64,000 nucleotides of DNA, taken from NCBI RefSeq assembly GCF_963665245.1, contig NZ_OY762269.1, forward strand, positions 2,858,501 to 2,922,500, in the 5' to 3' direction. Positions 24,385 to 41,004 of the stretch are shown one piece after another. The stretch's first letter is position 1, and every line of letters starts with the position of its first letter. Both the position numbers and the translations under genes were made by a program. The notes under the pieces are model-generated. The model saw only the letters and a program-made list of their open reading frames with translations, was not told the origin of the DNA and did no database searches. Origin of the DNA: an uncultured Paludibaculum sp. Its GTDB lineage: Bacteria; Acidobacteriota; Terriglobia; Bryobacterales; Bryobacteraceae.

Positions 24385-24954
24385 CTAGCTGCTGGATCTG
24401 GGGGGCGATTTCGGTTCGGCGTCGGGGCGGGTGCCGTTCCAGAGCTTCTTGACGCGCTCGTAGGAAGCGAGGAAGCCGTCCTTCAACTCGCGGGGGGCGA
24501 GGTAGACAACGACATGGGAAGCCTCGATCAGGTAGGGCGCAATGCTGGATTCGGCGACCGATGCGGGTATGGGCTTGATGGGAAAGGCAAGCAGCATCAT
24601 GACGAGGACAATGCCGATGAGAGTGGCCTTGATAAAGCCGAATAACGCGCCGAGAAGGCGGTCGAGAAGGCCGAGCCCGGTCCACTTAAAGAGACGGGAG
24701 AGACCCCAACCGAGCAGTCCGCCGGCGGCTTGGACGCCTACGAAAACGAGCAGGAATCCAACGATATTGCAGAGGGCTCGGGAGCTGAGGTAGGGCTCGA
24801 AGTAGGCGCCGACGGATCCATAGAACCAGGAGGCCAGCAAAAGGCCCAGCAGCGTGGCTGCCAGGCCGATTGCGAGCCGAGTGAAGCCCCGGCGAATGCC
24901 CTGGGCTACAAAGATGCCGAGGATGACGAGAAAAAAGATGTCGAGCCAGTTCAC
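24385..24954 (-). CDS. CvpA-family membrane protein
   Basis: A 189-residue protein with four hydrophobic helices, starting WLDIFFLVILGIFVAQGIRR, the usual CvpA opening. In other bacteria CvpA is needed for colicin V export and envelope integrity. The GTG start overlaps the TGA of purC by two bases (TTGTGA), so it is translationally coupled. The C-terminal ~25 residues are hydrophilic and Pro/Ser-rich. The pairing of cvpA with purine biosynthesis genes is also known from enterobacteria (cvpA-purF), although there purF, not purC, is the partner. Confidence 0.82.
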   Translation of the reverse strand: MNWLDIFFLVILGIFVAQGIRRGFTRLAIGLAATLLGLLLASWFYGSVGAYFEPYLSSRALCNIVGFLLVFVGVQAAGGLLGWGLSRLFKWTGLGLLDRLLGALFGFIKATLIGIVLVMMLLAFPIKPIPASVAESSIAPYLIEASHVVVYLAPRELKDGFLASYERVKKLWNGTRPDAEPKSPPRSSS

Positions 24955-25847
24955 AACTTGCGACCTGTGATCTTCTCGTAGGCCTCGCGGTACTTGTCCG
25001 ACGTCTTTTCGATGACGTCGGCCGGCAGCGACGGGGCTGGCGGTTGTTTGTTCCAGGTGAGCGTTTCGAGGTAGTCGCGCACGAACTGCTTGTCGAAAGA
25101 GGGCTGGGCGCCGCCGGGATTGTACTGGGCGGCGGGCCAAAAGCGCGAGGAGTCCGGCGTGAGGACCTCGTCGCCGAGGGTGAGGGTGTCGCCGATGAAG
25201 CCGAATTCGAACTTGGTGTCGGCGAGGATGATGCCGCGGGTGAGGGCGTAGCCGGCGGCCTTGGAATAGATGCCGAGGGTGAGATCGCGCAGCCGGGCGA
25301 CAACGTCCTGTCCCGCGATCTGGGCGGCCTTTTCGAAGCTGATGTTCTCGTCGTGGCCGGACTGGGCCTTGAAGGCCGGGGTGAAGATGGGCGTGGGCAG
25401 GCGGTCGCTCTCCTTGAGTCCGGCGGGGAGCTGAATGCCGCAGACGGTGCCGCCGGCCTTGTACTCCTTCCAGCCGGAGCCGGAGATGTAGCCGCGGGCG
25501 ACGCATTCGATCTGCACCATTTCGGCGCGTTTGACGAGCATGGAGCGGCCTTCGAGCTGGTCGCGGTGCTGATGCAGGTCGGCCGGATATTCGTTGACGT
25601 CGGCGGAGATCAGGTGGTTGGGCACGACATCCTTGAGGAAGTCGAACCAGAAGAGGGAGAGCTGGGTAAGGACGCGGCCCTTGTCCGGGATCGGCGAGCC
25701 GAGAACGCAATCGAAGGCGGAGATGCGATCGGTGGCGATCATCAGCAGCTTGTCGGTGCCGACGGCGTAGACGTCGCGGACTTTGCCGCGGGCGATCAGC
25801 GGCAGGCCGGGGATGTTGGTTTGAAGTAGGGTGCTCATCGGATTCAT
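24951..25847 (-). CDS. purC: Phosphoribosylaminoimidazole-succinocarboxamide synthase
   Basis: A 298-residue SAICAR synthetase, joining CAIR and aspartate with ATP in purine biosynthesis. LIARGKVRDVYAVG is the nucleotide-binding loop, IATDRISAFDCVLGSPIPDKG is typical, ECVARGYISGSGWKEY and LADTKFEFGF are the conserved substrate motifs. The C-terminus (ALPADVIEKTS-type segment, KYREAYEKITGRKL) matches the longer form of the family. It lies 11 bases after the hemerythrin gene stop and overlaps cvpA. Confidence 0.95.
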   Translation of the reverse strand: MNPMSTLLQTNIPGLPLIARGKVRDVYAVGTDKLLMIATDRISAFDCVLGSPIPDKGRVLTQLSLFWFDFLKDVVPNHLISADVNEYPADLHQHRDQLEGRSMLVKRAEMVQIECVARGYISGSGWKEYKAGGTVCGIQLPAGLKESDRLPTPIFTPAFKAQSGHDENISFEKAAQIAGQDVVARLRDLTLGIYSKAAGYALTRGIILADTKFEFGFIGDTLTLGDEVLTPDSSRFWPAAQYNPGGAQPSFDKQFVRDYLETLTWNKQPPAPSLPADVIEKTSDKYREAYEKITGRKL

Positions 25848-25858
25848 GGTAACGGGGA

Positions 25859-26317
25859 CTACGGTTCCAGGCAGACGCGGACGGCCCGGGCCTCGAAGGT
25901 GTCACCGAGGTGCTGCATGGTGGCGGGGCTCAGGCGGTCCTGGATACTCGGGAAAAGTTCGTTCTCCTCGCGCCGGATGTGGGCGCGGAGCAGAGTGGCG
26001 AACTCCTGGAGACGGTTGACGGTGGGTTCGTGGCGCAGGACGGCGATCTGCTGCTCCATGGCGCGGTGCTCGGCGATGAGGGCGTCGACCAGGGGGTAGG
26101 GACCGAGCTCGGCGGTGACGGCTGGGAAGAGGACCTGCTCTTCGAGCTGGAAGTGGTTGACGAGCTCGAGGTCGAAGCGGCCGGCGCACTTGGCGGCGAG
26201 GCGGCGGACGACCGGTTCCGAGGCGTCGCTGGCGAGTGCGCGTTCGACCAGGACGCAGAGCGCCAGGCCGTTGTGGTGCTGATGGGAGAGCGGGTGAAGG
26301 CTCTTGTGGCGGCGCAT
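25859..26317 (-). CDS. Hemerythrin HHE-domain protein
   Basis: A ~152-residue four-helix bundle. Metal ligands can be seen as HPLSHQHHNGL, VNHFQLEEQVLFPAV, AEHRAMEQQ and LRAHIRREENELFPSI, matching the HHE di-iron pattern. It could bind oxygen, NO or iron. The start at 26317 (MRRHKSLHPLSHQHH) fits the family; an in-frame ATG at 26359 adds 14 unlikely residues. It ends 11 bases before purC on the same strand, so co-transcription is likely, though functional linkage is not obvious. Confidence 0.85.
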   Translation of the reverse strand: MRRHKSLHPLSHQHHNGLALCVLVERALASDASEPVVRRLAAKCAGRFDLELVNHFQLEEQVLFPAVTAELGPYPLVDALIAEHRAMEQQIAVLRHEPTVNRLQEFATLLRAHIRREENELFPSIQDRLSPATMQHLGDTFEARAVRVCLEP

Positions 26318-26481
26318 AGTGATGAGGACCGTCAGGGGCCGAACTACTGTTGGTACCATCCTTCGCGGCGGGACGCAAGGTGGTGTTTTGGAAACAGAAA
26401 AGTGGCGAATTGTTTTATGCAAAACACGATTTGATGCGGTATATTAGAGGGGTTGCCGTCCGGCAGCGACAGCACGGTTAC

Positions 26482-26570
26482 GGACAGGTGGCCGAGTGGT
26501 TAATGGCAGCAGACTGTAAATCTGCCGCTCCTTGCGAGCTACGGAGGTTCGAATCCTCCCCTGTCCACCA
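26482..26570 (+). tRNA. tRNA-Tyr (anticodon GTA)
   Basis: The acceptor stem GGACAGG/CCTGTCC closes the molecule, discriminator A and an encoded CCA follow. The anticodon loop ACTGTAAAT gives GTA, and a long variable arm makes it class II, as expected for tyrosine. TATATT about 40 bases upstream is a likely -10. Confidence 0.95.
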
Positions 26571-26709
26571 TTCACTCTACGAGTAGAGGGAATACCGGGA
26601 GAAGCGCCGGGCCAAAACGACCCAGCCTGAGTTCGTGATGGGAAATCGCGGTGTGTAATCCGCCGGGGTTGCCAATGGCGGGTAAGGTTGCGCTAAAGTA
26701 AGTTGCAGG

Positions 26710-26785
<76 letters not shown>

Positions 26786-26894
26786 GAATTTTTCAAGACG
26801 AGCTGGACCCTTCCAGGTTCCGGCGAGCCCGGACGGGTGGCCGGTCCCCCTACAAAAACTGGATTTAGGTGGGAGGCAGCAGGGAGTCGCACGC

Positions 26895-28085
26895 ATGGCG
26901 AAAGAGAAATTTGATCGCAGCAAACCGCACGTGAATGTTGGCACGATTGGCCACATCGACCACGGCAAGACCACGCTCACGGCAGCAATCACGAAGACGC
27001 TGGCCAAGCATAACCCGAAGGTGCAGTTCCGCAGCTTCGATTCGATCGACAACGCGCCTGAAGAAAAGGCACGAGGTATCACGATCGCGGCGGCGCACGT
27101 GGAGTATGAGACGGCGAACCGTCACTACGCGCACGTGGACTGCCCGGGCCACGCGGACTACATCAAGAACATGATCACCGGTGCGGCGCAGATGGACGGC
27201 GCGATTCTGGTGGTGGCGGCTCCTGACGGACCGATGCCCCAGACTCGTGAGCACGTGCTGCTGGCTCGCCAGGTGGGTGTGCCGTACATTGTGGTTGCCC
27301 TGAACAAGGTCGACATGATGGACGACGCGGAACTGCTGGAACTGGTGGAGATGGAACTGCGGGAACTGCTTTCGAGCTATGGGTTCCCGGGCGACGATCT
27401 GCCGATTTGCCGGGTGAGCGCGCTGGGCGCGTTGAACGGCGAGCCGCAGTGGGAAAAGTCGGTGGACGACCTGATGGAAGCAGTGGACAACTACATTCCG
27501 CTGCCGCCGCGCGACATTGACAAGCCGTTCCTGATGCCGATCGAAGACATTTTCTCGATCCAGGGGCGCGGCACGGTGGTGACGGGCCGAATCGAAAAGG
27601 GCCAGGTCAAGGTGGGCGAGGAAGTCGAGATCGTGGGCTTCCGCGACACGCGCAAGACGGTCGTCACAGGTGTGGAAATGTTCAAGAAGCTGCTGGACAG
27701 TGGCATGGCGGGCGACAATGTCGGCCTGTTGCTGCGCGGCATCGACAAGGACGACGTGGAGCGCGGTCAGGTGCTGGCGAAGCCGGGCTCGATCAAGCCG
27801 CACGCGAAGTTCAAGGGCGAAGTGTACGTGCTGTCGAAGGAAGAAGGCGGGCGGCACACGCCGTTCTTCAAGGGGTATCGTCCGCAGTTCTACTTCCGGA
27901 CGACGGACGTGACGGGTGTGATGGAACTGCCGGAAGGCACGGAGATGGTGATGCCTGGCGACAACGTCACGGTGGGTGTGGAGTTGATCACCCCGGTGGC
28001 CATGGACAAGGGTCTCCGCTTCGCAATCCGTGAAGGCGGCCGCACGGTCGGCGCCGGCACGGTGTCGGAAGTGGTTCTCGACTAG
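26895..28085 (+). CDS. tuf: Elongation factor Tu
   Basis: A 396-residue GTPase that brings aminoacyl-tRNA to the ribosome. G1 is GHIDHGKTTL, the switch I region ends GITIAAAHVEYET, G3 is DCPGHADY, G4 NKVD and G5 region CRVSALGALNG; domains 2 and 3 are complete, ending GRTVGAGTVSEVVLD. A GGGAG precedes the ATG by about 11 bases. It follows tRNA-Thr and may be co-transcribed with it. The order tRNA-Thr, tuf, tRNA-Trp, secE, nusG, rplKAJL, rpoBC matches the ancestral cluster. Confidence 0.98.
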   Translation: MAKEKFDRSKPHVNVGTIGHIDHGKTTLTAAITKTLAKHNPKVQFRSFDSIDNAPEEKARGITIAAAHVEYETANRHYAHVDCPGHADYIKNMITGAAQMDGAILVVAAPDGPMPQTREHVLLARQVGVPYIVVALNKVDMMDDAELLELVEMELRELLSSYGFPGDDLPICRVSALGALNGEPQWEKSVDDLMEAVDNYIPLPPRDIDKPFLMPIEDIFSIQGRGTVVTGRIEKGQVKVGEEVEIVGFRDTRKTVVTGVEMFKKLLDSGMAGDNVGLLLRGIDKDDVERGQVLAKPGSIKPHAKFKGEVYVLSKEEGGRHTPFFKGYRPQFYFRTTDVTGVMELPEGTEMVMPGDNVTVGVELITPVAMDKGLRFAIREGGRTVGAGTVSEVVLD

Positions 28086-28100
28086 GTTTGTGAATTGGGC

Positions 28101-28126
28101 GGCGGCCTTTCCCCGGAAGGGCCGCC
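28101..28126 (+). terminator. Hairpin after tuf
   Basis: GGCGGCC pairs with GGCCGCC around a 12-base loop, 15 bases after the tuf stop. No T tract follows, so it may slow rather than end transcription. Confidence 0.45.
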
Positions 28127-28218
28127 AAGCCTTTGACGGGACGGTTGACCCGGCTAGCCACCGGGTGGCCTGCGAGTCTGTCTGGAAGTTGAGCTAGAAT
28201 AGTTGTTGTTTACCGGGA

Positions 28219-28292
28219 AGGGGATTAGGTTAACGGTAGACCAGCGGTCTCCAAAACCGCATGTGGGGGTTCGATTCCCTCATCCCCTGCCA
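28219..28292 (+). tRNA. tRNA-Trp (anticodon CCA)
   Basis: Acceptor stem AGGGGAT/ATCCCCT, anticodon loop TCTCCAAAA giving CCA, discriminator G and an encoded CCA. TAGAAT about 19 bases upstream is a likely -10. It sits between tuf and secE, the usual place. Confidence 0.95.
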
Positions 28293-28416
28293 TCCTCCTG
28301 GCATCCGGACCGGATCTGGGTGAAATTTAGCAAAGACGTCAGAATTGAAGGCGTTAGTGGGTAGCGGGTGTGCCTGAGGCACGCCTTACGGAAAGGCTTC
28401 GGAAAAGGTGCCATCC

Positions 28417-28686
28417 ATGGCGGCAGTAACAACGGCAGCGAATGGGGACAATCAACCCAATCAGTCTCAGAGCGGCATTTCGGGTTGGTTCGAACAGGTC
28501 AAGGAGTACATTTCGGACTTGAAAGCCGAAATGCGCCGGGTAAGCTGGCCGAGCAAAACGCAGGTCCAGGCGACGACCGCGGTTGTGATTGCGGCGGTAT
28601 TCCTCTTCGCGGCCTACTTTGCGGTAGTTGATTTGTTGTTGGGCCGAGCAATCAACCAGATCTTCCAGGCTCTGGCACGGCGGTAG
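28417..28686 (+). CDS. secE: Preprotein translocase subunit SecE
   Basis: An 89-residue single-span subunit of the SecYEG channel. After a polar, Gln/Asn-rich N-terminus comes the amphipathic helix WFEQVKEYISDLKAEMRRVSWPS, carrying the conserved RVxWPS, then one membrane helix (VVIAAVFLFAAYFAVVDLLL). ATG 28417 is preferred over GTG 28408 because AAAAGG precedes it at normal distance. nusG follows after 29 bases. Confidence 0.92.
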   Translation: MAAVTTAANGDNQPNQSQSGISGWFEQVKEYISDLKAEMRRVSWPSKTQVQATTAVVIAAVFLFAAYFAVVDLLLGRAINQIFQALARR

Positions 28687-28715
28687 TAAGCGAAAGCTAG
28701 ACAAGGGTTTAGTCC

Positions 28716-29396
28716 ATGTCCGAGCAAGACTTCGATCAAAACAACGAGGCAGGCGGCGAATTGCAGCCGTCTGAAGATCTGACGCTGAACGGCGCTCAGG
28801 CGGAGTCTGCCGAGGAGGCGGTAGCGGACGAGAGTGCCGCGCCCGTCGATCCGAATGAGCTCCCTGGCATGGATTGGTTCATCATCCATACCTACTCCGG
28901 ATTCGAAAACAAGGTTGCGGAATCGCTGCGGGCCCGTGCTGCGGCGTATGCGTTTGCTGACCGTCTGGGCCAGATTCTGATCCCCACTGAAGAAGTGGTG
29001 GAGTTGCGGAACGGCAAGAAGGTGACGAGCAAGCGGCTGCTATACCCGGGGTATGTGATGGTCCAGATGGCCATGGACGACGAACTCTGGCATCACGTGA
29101 AGAACACGCCCAGGGTCACTGGTTTTGTAGGTGGCGGCAACACGCCCGTGCCGCTAACCGCCGATGAAGTCAACGCGATTCTGTACCGGCAGGCCTCGGC
29201 CGCGGAGCGCCCGCGTCCGAAGATGAGTTTCGAAAAGAGCGAGACGGTGCGCATCGTCGATGGTCCGTTCACCAACTTCCAGGGCAAGGTGGACGAGGTG
29301 AATTCCGATCGCAACACACTCCGCGTACTGGTGACGATTTTTGGCCGTGCTACGCCTGTGGAGTTGGAATTTCTCCAGGTGGAGAAGATCAGCTAG
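28716..29396 (+). CDS. nusG: Transcription elongation/antitermination factor NusG
   Basis: A 226-residue NusG, about 45 longer than usual. The conserved NGN domain starts at MDWFIIHTYSGFENKV (residue 52) and the KOW domain is SETVRIVDGPFTNFQGKV. Residues 1-51 form an extra tail with 14 Asp/Glu and no Lys/Arg, likely disordered. NusG binds RNA polymerase and couples it with Rho or the ribosome. The tail is in frame from ATG 28716; a start at residue 52 is conceivable but has no ribosome site nearby. Confidence 0.95.
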   Translation: MSEQDFDQNNEAGGELQPSEDLTLNGAQAESAEEAVADESAAPVDPNELPGMDWFIIHTYSGFENKVAESLRARAAAYAFADRLGQILIPTEEVVELRNGKKVTSKRLLYPGYVMVQMAMDDELWHHVKNTPRVTGFVGGGNTPVPLTADEVNAILYRQASAAERPRPKMSFEKSETVRIVDGPFTNFQGKVDEVNSDRNTLRVLVTIFGRATPVELEFLQVEKIS

Positions 29397-29473
29397 CAGG
29401 CTATCTGGCCAGGCTGGCGCCGCCAGGTGATTCCTGGGCGTGGGCTTGAGAAGAGTTTGAGAAGGGTTTTGAC

Positions 29474-29905
29474 ATGGCGAAGAAAGTAACGGCTCAGGTG
29501 AAGCTGCAAATTCCGGCGGGGAAGGCCACTCCGGCGCCTCCGGTCGGCACGGCGCTCGGTCCGCAGGGCGTCAACATCATGGAGTTCTGCAAGGCGTTCA
29601 ACGCCAAGACCTCCGCCAAGGACCAGGAAGGGCTGATCATCCCGGTAGTGATCACGATCTACTCGGACCGCTCGTTCACCTTCATTACGAAGACGCCGCC
29701 GGTGGCTATTCTTGTGAAGCGGGCCTGCAATCTGGCGAAGGGCAGCGCGGAGCCCAATAAGAACAAAGTCGGCAAGATTACGATGAAACAGGTTGAGGAG
29801 ATCGCGAAGCTCAAGATGCCCGACCTGAATTCATTTGACGTCGAATCGGCCATCGCTCAAGTGAAAGGCGCCTGTGTTTCCATGGGCGTGGAAGTAGTCA
29901 ACTAG
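29474..29905 (+). CDS. rplK: 50S ribosomal protein L11
   Basis: A 143-residue protein with the L11 signature: VKLQIPAGKATPAPPVGTAL at the N-terminus, LGPQGVNIMEFCKAFN, and KGACVSMGVEVV at the end. It forms the GTPase-associated centre with L10/L12. GAGAAGGG precedes the start by about ten bases. A gap of 182 bases to rplA follows, which is longer than in most bacteria and may contain a promoter. Confidence 0.97.
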   Translation: MAKKVTAQVKLQIPAGKATPAPPVGTALGPQGVNIMEFCKAFNAKTSAKDQEGLIIPVVITIYSDRSFTFITKTPPVAILVKRACNLAKGSAEPNKNKVGKITMKQVEEIAKLKMPDLNSFDVESAIAQVKGACVSMGVEVVN

Positions 29906-29923
29906 CTTTTGAGTGTTCCGGTG

Positions 29924-29953
29924 TGGACGCGCTTTGTGCGGCCATGCTAAAGT
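29924..29953 (+). promoter_or_regulatory. Candidate internal promoter before rplA
   Basis: TGGACG, 18 bases, TAAAGT. The GCTAAAGTA around the -10 is also found at the tRNA-Thr promoter (near 26692), which supports it. It would drive rplA-rplJ-rplL. Confidence 0.35.
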
Positions 29954-30087
29954 AGTAGTTTCGTTCTTTTCCAATCTAACGGAACGTTTGCCGGGCCGCA
30001 ATTCAGGGCTTCGGTGGGCAATCCGACCACATTGGGAGGTCTTATGGCCGGGGAACCGGCGGAAAGGCCGTTTGGACCAGTCACACT

Positions 30088-30795
30088 ATGGCAAGAAAAC
30101 CAGGCAAAAAGTATACTGCGGCCGCGGGGCAAGTCGAGAAGCGGCCCTACACGCTCGAAGACGCCATCCCGCTGGTACAAAAGATCAAGTTCTCGAAGTT
30201 CGACGAGACGGTCGAAGTGCACATGCGGTTGGGAGTCGATCCGAAGCACGCGGACCAGATGGTGCGCGGAACCGTGGTATTGCCGAATGGGCTCGGCAAG
30301 AGCAAACGGGTGCTGGTGATCGCTTCCGGCGACAAAATTCGTGAGGCAGAAGCGGCGGGCGCCGAGTTCTTCGGTGGCGACGAAATGGTAGAGAAGATCC
30401 AGAAGGAAAACTGGCTGGACTTCGACGCCGTCATCGCGACCCCCGACATGATGCGCTCGATGGCACGGTTGGGTAAGATTCTGGGTCCTCGTGGCCTGAT
30501 GCCGAACCCGAAAACCGGAACGGTGACGACGGACGTCACCAAGGCTGTCAATGAAGTGAAGGCCGGCAAGGTGGAGTTCCGCGTGGACAAGACTGGCGTG
30601 ATTCATGCGCCGGTGGGCAAGGTTGGTTTTGCGACTGACAAGCTGTTGGAAAACGCGAGCACACTGATTCAGGCCGTCATCAAAGCGAAGCCTTCGGTGG
30701 CCAAAGGCAAGTACGTTCGAAGCGCGACAGTCTGTTCCACCATGGGGCCAGGCGTGGCGTTGGATGTCACTGTCTTCAACCTGCGTCAACTGTAA
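30088..30795 (+). CDS. rplA: 50S ribosomal protein L1
   Basis: A 235-residue L1 protein; ARKPGKKYTAAAGQVEKRPY is a normal opening and PRGLMPNPKTGTV is the RNA-binding signature. It binds the mobile L1 stalk of 23S rRNA and often represses its own operon. Oddly, ATG 30088 lacks a nearby ribosome site (AAAGG is 22 bases away), whereas a strong GGGAGG lies before an out-of-frame ATG at 30044. rplJ follows after 30 bases. Confidence 0.97.
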   Translation: MARKPGKKYTAAAGQVEKRPYTLEDAIPLVQKIKFSKFDETVEVHMRLGVDPKHADQMVRGTVVLPNGLGKSKRVLVIASGDKIREAEAAGAEFFGGDEMVEKIQKENWLDFDAVIATPDMMRSMARLGKILGPRGLMPNPKTGTVTTDVTKAVNEVKAGKVEFRVDKTGVIHAPVGKVGFATDKLLENASTLIQAVIKAKPSVAKGKYVRSATVCSTMGPGVALDVTVFNLRQL

Positions 30796-30825
30796 GTTCG
30801 AGCGCGCTCGCGAAAGGATCCGGTC

Positions 30826-31353
30826 ATGAAGGAAAGAAAAAAGAAACAAGCAGATCTTGAGAAACTGCGCGGCGAACTGGAGAGTGCCCCGAGCGTCTTT
30901 GTGACGGGCTTTACCAAGTTGACCGTGTCGCAGGATTTCGAGTTGCGCAAGGTCGTTCGCGGGGCCGGCGGTATGTACCACGTGATCAAGAACACGATCG
31001 CGGAGAAGGCGTCCGCCGGGTTGGCTTCGGAGCAAGTTCTGGCAGGGCTGAAGGGTGTGTCGGCGGTGGCTTACACCAACGGTGACCCGGTTGCGCTGGC
31101 CAAGGCTCTGACGGCTTACGCGAAGGCAAATCCGACATTTACTTTCAAGTCAGGCTTGGTGGAAGGCCGTGCGATCGACCTCAGCGCGATCCAGGAACTG
31201 TCCAACATGCCGGCGAAGGAAGTGATCTACGCCAAGCTGTTGTGGTTGATCAATGCTCCGGCGCAGCGACTGGTCACCGTCTTGAATGGCGTGGGCCGCG
31301 ATCTCGCCGTGGTCATCGATCAGGGCGTCCAGGAAAACAAGTTTTCCTCCTAG
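30826..31353 (+). CDS. rplJ: 50S ribosomal protein L10
   Basis: A 175-residue L10, the base of the L7/L12 stalk. KERKKKQADLEKLRGELESA, FELRKVVRGAGGMYHVIKNT and LVTVLNGVGRDLAVVIDQ are typical; the last helix holds L12 dimers. AAAGGA lies about eight bases upstream. Only 30 bases separate it from rplA, so the long L10 autoregulatory leader known in enterobacteria is absent here. Confidence 0.96.
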   Translation: MKERKKKQADLEKLRGELESAPSVFVTGFTKLTVSQDFELRKVVRGAGGMYHVIKNTIAEKASAGLASEQVLAGLKGVSAVAYTNGDPVALAKALTAYAKANPTFTFKSGLVEGRAIDLSAIQELSNMPAKEVIYAKLLWLINAPAQRLVTVLNGVGRDLAVVIDQGVQENKFSS

Positions 31354-31449
31354 AGGAGGCAAGTCTCCCGGCGGGGTCCCGATTGCGGATCGCGCGGGCG
31401 AGGTCTTGAGTGGAACGATTTTGAAACGATAGGGAGTATCGAAAACAAA

Positions 31450-31830
31450 ATGGCTGACATCAACGCGATTGCCGAAAATATCCAGGGCCTGACGCTTCTG
31501 GAAGCCTCCCAGCTCGTGAAGCTGCTCGAGGAAAAGCTGGGTGTTTCCGCCGCCGCCGCCGCTGTTGCCGTTGCCGCTCCTGCGGCCGGCGCCGCTGCCG
31601 CAGCGCCCGTGGAAGAAAAGACCGAGTTCAACGTCATTCTGACGGCTGCCGGCGCCAACAAGATCAACGTGATCAAGGTTGTGCGTGAAGTTACCAGCCT
31701 CGGACTGAAGGAAGCCAAGGACCTCGTGGAAGCGGCTCCGAAGGCGATCAAGGAAGGCGTTAACAAGGACGAAGCCGAGACGATCAAGAAGAAGTTCGTC
31801 GACGCCGGCGCCACCGTCGAGATCAAGTAG
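31450..31830 (+). CDS. rplL: 50S ribosomal protein L7/L12
   Basis: A 126-residue stalk protein. The N-terminal dimer domain (TLLEASQLVKLLEEKLGV) is followed by an Ala/Pro-rich hinge and the C-terminal factor-binding domain (GANKINVIKVVREVTSLGLK, AKDLVEAAPKAIKEG). It recruits translation GTPases such as EF-Tu. GGGAG lies upstream. A hairpin directly after its stop probably reduces read-through into rpoB. Confidence 0.97.
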   Translation: MADINAIAENIQGLTLLEASQLVKLLEEKLGVSAAAAAVAVAAPAAGAAAAAPVEEKTEFNVILTAAGANKINVIKVVREVTSLGLKEAKDLVEAAPKAIKEGVNKDEAETIKKKFVDAGATVEIK

Positions 31831-31831
31831 T

Positions 31832-31856
31832 GAATGCGTCCTGTGCGGGCGCATTC
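31832..31856 (+). terminator. Attenuator-like hairpin between rplL and rpoB
   Basis: GAATGCG and CGCATTC form a stem with an 11-base loop immediately after the rplL stop, followed by CTCTT. By position it resembles the partial terminator that lowers rpoBC transcription in enterobacteria. Confidence 0.5.
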
Positions 31857-31951
31857 CTCTTGGGAATCCTGAGTTGCGGCGGATTGCGGAGTTGCCCCCG
31901 GGGACGCTCTGTAATCGGCCGCTTCTCTGTGCCTGTGCGGACGATGGTAGT

Positions 31952-31981
31952 TTGACGGTTTGTTTTTCATTCTGTTAGACT
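31952..31981 (+). promoter_or_regulatory. Candidate rpoB promoter
   Basis: TTGACG, 18 bases, TAGACT inside the 481-base gap before rpoB. It would give a leader of about 320 bases. The rest of the gap (31982-32253) shows no gene or clear signal. Confidence 0.5.
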
Positions 31982-32253
31982 GGGTTCATCAGATTCTGGA
32001 GCCGGATCGGGAATCGCTGCGCCAGTGTTAAACCAATTTGACTCGGGTTCCGTTCCATGGCGGTGTCCGGGCATGTTCAACATACCGTTCCTCTTGCGCA
32101 GCCGGTGTGTCTTCCCAGCCCAACCCGGTTTGACCTGTCAGTACGGGTCCTTTTTTTCCCTGCCCTTGGTGACAGACATCCCTGCGCCGGGCATCTCCCA
32201 ACATACGATCCCGAGATTCACCCCTATCGCCCGGCTATCGGGTAGTTAGGGAT

Positions 32254-32281
32254 GCCAGACTCGTCTGGCGGTTCAGCCGCC
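32254..32281 (+). promoter_or_regulatory. Alternative hairpins before rpoB
   Basis: GCCAGAC/GTCTGGC (32254-32269) and GGCGG/CCGCC (32267-32281) share bases 32267-32269, so only one can form at a time. They lie 30-58 bases before the rpoB start, whose AAGGAG is at about 32300. Confidence 0.35.
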
Positions 32282-32311
32282 GGATGAGATCGGCGCCTTA
32301 AGGAGTGGAGA

Positions 32312-36634
<4,323 letters not shown>

Positions 36635-36659
36635 CCGGAAGTAGGACAGGAGGCGAAAT

Positions 36660-40892
<4,233 letters not shown>

Positions 40893-40914
40893 CGTATCTC
40901 AAACTAGACCAGCG

Positions 40915-40942
40915 AAAGGCCGGGGCCTAGGCCCCGGCCTTT
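40915..40942. terminator. Strong bidirectional terminator after rpoC
   Basis: AAAGGCCGGGGCC and GGCCCCGGCCTTT form a 13-bp stem around TA, followed by TTTT-rich sequence on the plus strand and by AAA/TTT symmetry on the other. It ends the rpo operon and the convergent kinase transcript. Confidence 0.9.
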
Positions 40943-41004
40943 TCGCGTATCAGCTACATATATTTGGTAGGCCCGACGGCAACCGTTCCTTGCCCGGGTT
41001 GGCA

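Noticed and set aside
24385..25905. A 506-codon minus-strand frame covering cvpA and part of purC
   Set aside because: Only its C-terminal part is a protein (CvpA, from GTG 24954); the rest is an out-of-frame reading of purC rich in Arg/Pro.
28086..28416. Expected rpmG (L33) between tuf and secE
   Set aside because: No L33-like frame is present on either strand; only tRNA-Trp and a hairpin are found, so the gene must be elsewhere.
32025..32249. Possible small gene between rplL and rpoB
   Set aside because: No ribosome site, unusual amino acid composition and no frame conservation signal; better explained as leader sequence.
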